Below, one piece after another: positions 5,850 through 7,835 of a stretch of 7,835 nucleotides of DNA. A model generated the notes under the pieces. That model searched no databases. It had not been told where the DNA came from and saw only the letters and a list, made by a program, of their open reading frames with translations. The stretch is from assembly GCA_021828425.1 (NCBI GenBank), contig JAKARN010000061.1, forward strand, positions 1-7,835. The letters run 5' to 3'. The stretch comes from Pseudomonadota bacterium (lineage in GTDB: Bacteria; Pseudomonadota; Gammaproteobacteria; JAKAQQ01). Within the stretch, counting starts at the first letter, position 1; every line of letters begins with the position of its first letter. A program made the translations under genes and the position numbers.

Positions 5850-7835
5850 TCAGAAAGGGGTTTGGGTCTCCGGCGTCATTCTACCGCCGCCGTTTTGCGT
5901 CCCGCTTCCATGCCGGCCACTCAAGACGAAACGCCGGGCATTGTCGAACAGCGCCAACCACGGGGAAGTCTCTCGCCAGTCGTCGGGATGCCATGAGAGC
6001 TGGATTGTTCGGAACGAACGCTCGAAATGCGGCATGGCGATCAAAACGCGGCCATCCCGGTTCGTGAACGCGGTGACTCCGCCAGGGGAACCATTCGGGT
6101 TCGCCGGATAATCCTCGGTTGGCTCCCCCCGCCCGGACAGGTACTCAAGCGCAACACCGCCACGAGCCCGCAGGCGGTCGAGATCACCGGGCGCAAACCA
6201 GGCTCGTCCCTCACCATGCGACACGACGATTGGCCATTCCCCACCCGCGAGCCCACTGAGCCAGGGGGAAGGACCGGTGCCCACCCGGACCATGACGAGG
6301 CGGGCTTCGAACTGTTCGGAACGGTTCGGCCTGAACTCGGGCCAGTCCTCCGCACCCGGGATGAGATCGCGGAGCCCGGCCAGCATCTGACAGCCATTGC
6401 AGATCCCCAGTGCCAGGGTGCCGGTACGGGCGAAAAATGCCCGAAATCCGTCGCGAAGCCGGGGATCATCACGGACGGCCTGTGCCCAACCGTTACCGGC
6501 ACCCAGGACATCTCCGTAGGAAAACCCCCCGCAGGCGGCCACGACATCGTAGGATTCCAAGGTCTCATCACCGGAGACGAGATCGCTCATGTGTACGTCG
6601 GACGCCCGGAAGCCTGCGGCCATGAAGGCAGCCGCCATCTCGAGCTGGCCATTCACGCCCTGTTCGCGCAGGATGGCCACCCGGGGCCGGCTCGAACGGG
6701 ACGCGCGGAAGGCTTTTCGGGCGGGTGCCGGGGAAGCCCACAGACGATAGCGATCCGGATCATCCCGCGCGAGTTCCTCCTGGTCGGCTGACGCCGGCTC
6801 GTCACGCAGGTGCTTGATCGCATGGGTGGTCTGGGACCAGGTTCGGCGTAGTTCAGAGCGGCTGGCTTCGAACAGGACCCGGGAATCTGACCGGATGCGG
6901 ATCCGGTCTTCCATGCTGGTTTCAGCCAGCCGATGAACCTGACCTGCGAAGCCACCCTCTTCCAAAAGCGCCCGGGCCTCACCGGCCCGATCGGAATCCA
7001 CCGCGACAATCGCCCCGGGTGCCTCATCCAAGAGGAAGCGGTTGAGAGACTCGCCTTCGAGGCGGGCCCTGAACTCAAGCCCGGCCCGGCTTGCAAATGC
7101 CATCTCGAGAGCCGCAACCCAGGCGCCACCATCTGACCGGTCATGGTAGGCGCAAACCCACCCCCGTTCCCGGAGCGCGTCGAGAAGATGCCAGAACCGG
7201 GGCAGCGCTTCCGGATCGTCAAGATCAGGCACTGCCGCGCCGAGCTGGCCCATCACCTGGGCTGCCACGCTTCCACCCAGCCGACCTTTCCGGTGGCTCA
7301 ATTCGACCAGGAGAAGAACCGGTTTCTTTCCGGGATCAAACGCTGGAGTGAGTGTCCGGCGGACATCCGTTACTCGGCCAAAGGCCGATATCACCACGGT
7401 GACGGGTGCGCGGATCTCGGTCTTCGGACCCTCCGGCAACCGGACCCGCATCGAGAGCGAATCCTTGCCCACGGGAATGGGGATCGAGAGGGCCCGGGCA
7501 CAGTCCGACAAAGCTTCCACGGCAGCGTAAAGTGCGCCCTCCTCCCCGGCGTCTCCTGCAGCAGCCATCCAGTTCGCCGAAAGCGCTACCGCGTGGACAC
7601 CCGGCACTGGGGACGCCATGAGATTGGTGAGTGCCTCGGCCAAGGCCAGCCGGGCGGATGCCCTGGGATCGATCAGCGCCACCGGTGGACGCTCGCCCAA
7701 GGCAAAGGCATCGCCACCAAAGCCATCGAAATCGCGTGCCACGACCGCGACATCCGCCACGGGAACCTGATAGGGACCCACCATCGGATCGCGCACCGAA
7801 AGACCGCCGACCGTCCGGTCGGCGATCGTCACGAG
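5850..7835 (-). CDS. purL: Phosphoribosylformylglycinamidine (FGAM) synthase, C-terminal half, 5'-partial
   Basis: PurL converts FGAR, glutamine and ATP to FGAM in the fourth step of de novo purine synthesis. The visible 660 residues are about the C-terminal half of the large single-chain type (about 1,290 residues). Numbered from the GTG at 7832, they show [20 protein letters not shown] (6-25), PVGKDSLSM (120-128) and AYHDRSDGG (228-236) of the AIRS-like synthetase domain. A class I glutaminase domain starts near 383 ([13 protein letters not shown]), with [20 protein letters not shown] (433-452), GICNGCQML with nucleophile Cys478, and the His602/Glu604 pair in MPHFER. The usual MPHPER has Pro where Phe603 stands; the catalytic His and Glu are kept. 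After the normal end (NARRFV, 631-636) there is a Gly/Thr/Pro-rich tail of about 24 residues. The reading frame is open to the window edge and the true start lies beyond it. Identification is firm. Its position directly upstream of hutU is not a usual arrangement. Confidence 0.97.
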   Translation of the reverse strand, partial: LVTIADRTVGGLSVRDPMVGPYQVPVADVAVVARDFDGFGGDAFALGERPPVALIDPRASARLALAEALTNLMASPVPGVHAVALSANWMAAAGDAGEEGALYAAVEALSDCARALSIPIPVGKDSLSMRVRLPEGPKTEIRAPVTVVISAFGRVTDVRRTLTPAFDPGKKPVLLLVELSHRKGRLGGSVAAQVMGQLGAAVPDLDDPEALPRFWHLLDALRERGWVCAYHDRSDGGAWVAALEMAFASRAGLEFRARLEGESLNRFLLDEAPGAIVAVDSDRAGEARALLEEGGFAGQVHRLAETSMEDRIRIRSDSRVLFEASRSELRRTWSQTTHAIKHLRDEPASADQEELARDDPDRYRLWASPAPARKAFRASRSSRPRVAILREQGVNGQLEMAAAFMAAGFRASDVHMSDLVSGDETLESYDVVAACGGFSYGDVLGAGNGWAQAVRDDPRLRDGFRAFFARTGTLALGICNGCQMLAGLRDLIPGAEDWPEFRPNRSEQFEARLVMVRVGTGPSPWLSGLAGGEWPIVVSHGEGRAWFAPGDLDRLRARGGVALEYLSGRGEPTEDYPANPNGSPGGVTAFTNRDGRVLIAMPHFERSFRTIQLSWHPDDWRETSPWLALFDNARRFVLSGRHGSGTQNGGGRMTPETQTPF

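Noticed and set aside
6027..6791. A 254-codon plus-strand frame antisense to purL.
   Set aside because: It lies wholly within the conserved purL glutaminase and linker region and has low-complexity, non-protein-like composition. It is a shadow frame.
7830..7832. GTG as the start codon of a short PurL.
   Set aside because: The motifs that follow match the middle of the single-chain enzyme. The frame stays open to the edge, so this is an internal codon of a gene cut by the window.
1..7835. Search for tRNA or rRNA genes, CRISPR arrays, insertion sequences, toxin-antitoxin or defence genes, and long direct or inverted repeats.
   Set aside because: None was seen. The window is filled by five conserved coding sequences and leaves almost no non-coding DNA.

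Overview
The window is a gene-packed, GC-rich stretch of a bacterial chromosome. It is most likely from a gammaproteobacterium: the purine gene is of the single-chain PurL type with a fused glutaminase domain, and HutH and HutU closely resemble the Pseudomonas-type enzymes. This placement is inferred from protein type only. Practically everything is coding. The only clear intergenic gap is about 25 bases (5825-5849). No RNA gene, insertion sequence, CRISPR array or phage gene was seen.

Plus strand (1-2919): the 3' part of hutH (histidine ammonia-lyase, start lies left of the window) overlaps by ATGA a 502-residue protein with N-terminal Sel1-like repeats and a C-terminal prolyl-4-hydroxylase-type 2-oxoglutarate/Fe(II) dioxygenase domain. 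Minus strand (2892-7835, read right to left): the 3' part of purL (FGAM synthase), then a 25-base gap, hutU (urocanate hydratase), and an MFS transporter that overlaps hutU by ATGA. The two transcription units converge and their last genes overlap tail-to-tail by 28 bases.

Together, HutH (histidine to urocanate plus ammonia) and HutU (urocanate to imidazolone propionate) are the first two steps of histidine breakdown. They sit on opposite strands, with two accessory genes, the dioxygenase and the transporter, sandwiched between them. HutI and the last steps are not in the window, and neither is a HutC-type regulator. The transporter may import a pathway substrate; the dioxygenase has no known role in this pathway.

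Most noteworthy: in HutU the cysteine known as the active-site Cys410 of Pseudomonas putida urocanase is a leucine (Leu409), although every NAD+-contacting motif I could align is intact. Also of note are the Sel1/P4H dioxygenase coupled to hutH, the purL-hutU linkage, and an apparent threefold excess of GATC sites across the window.
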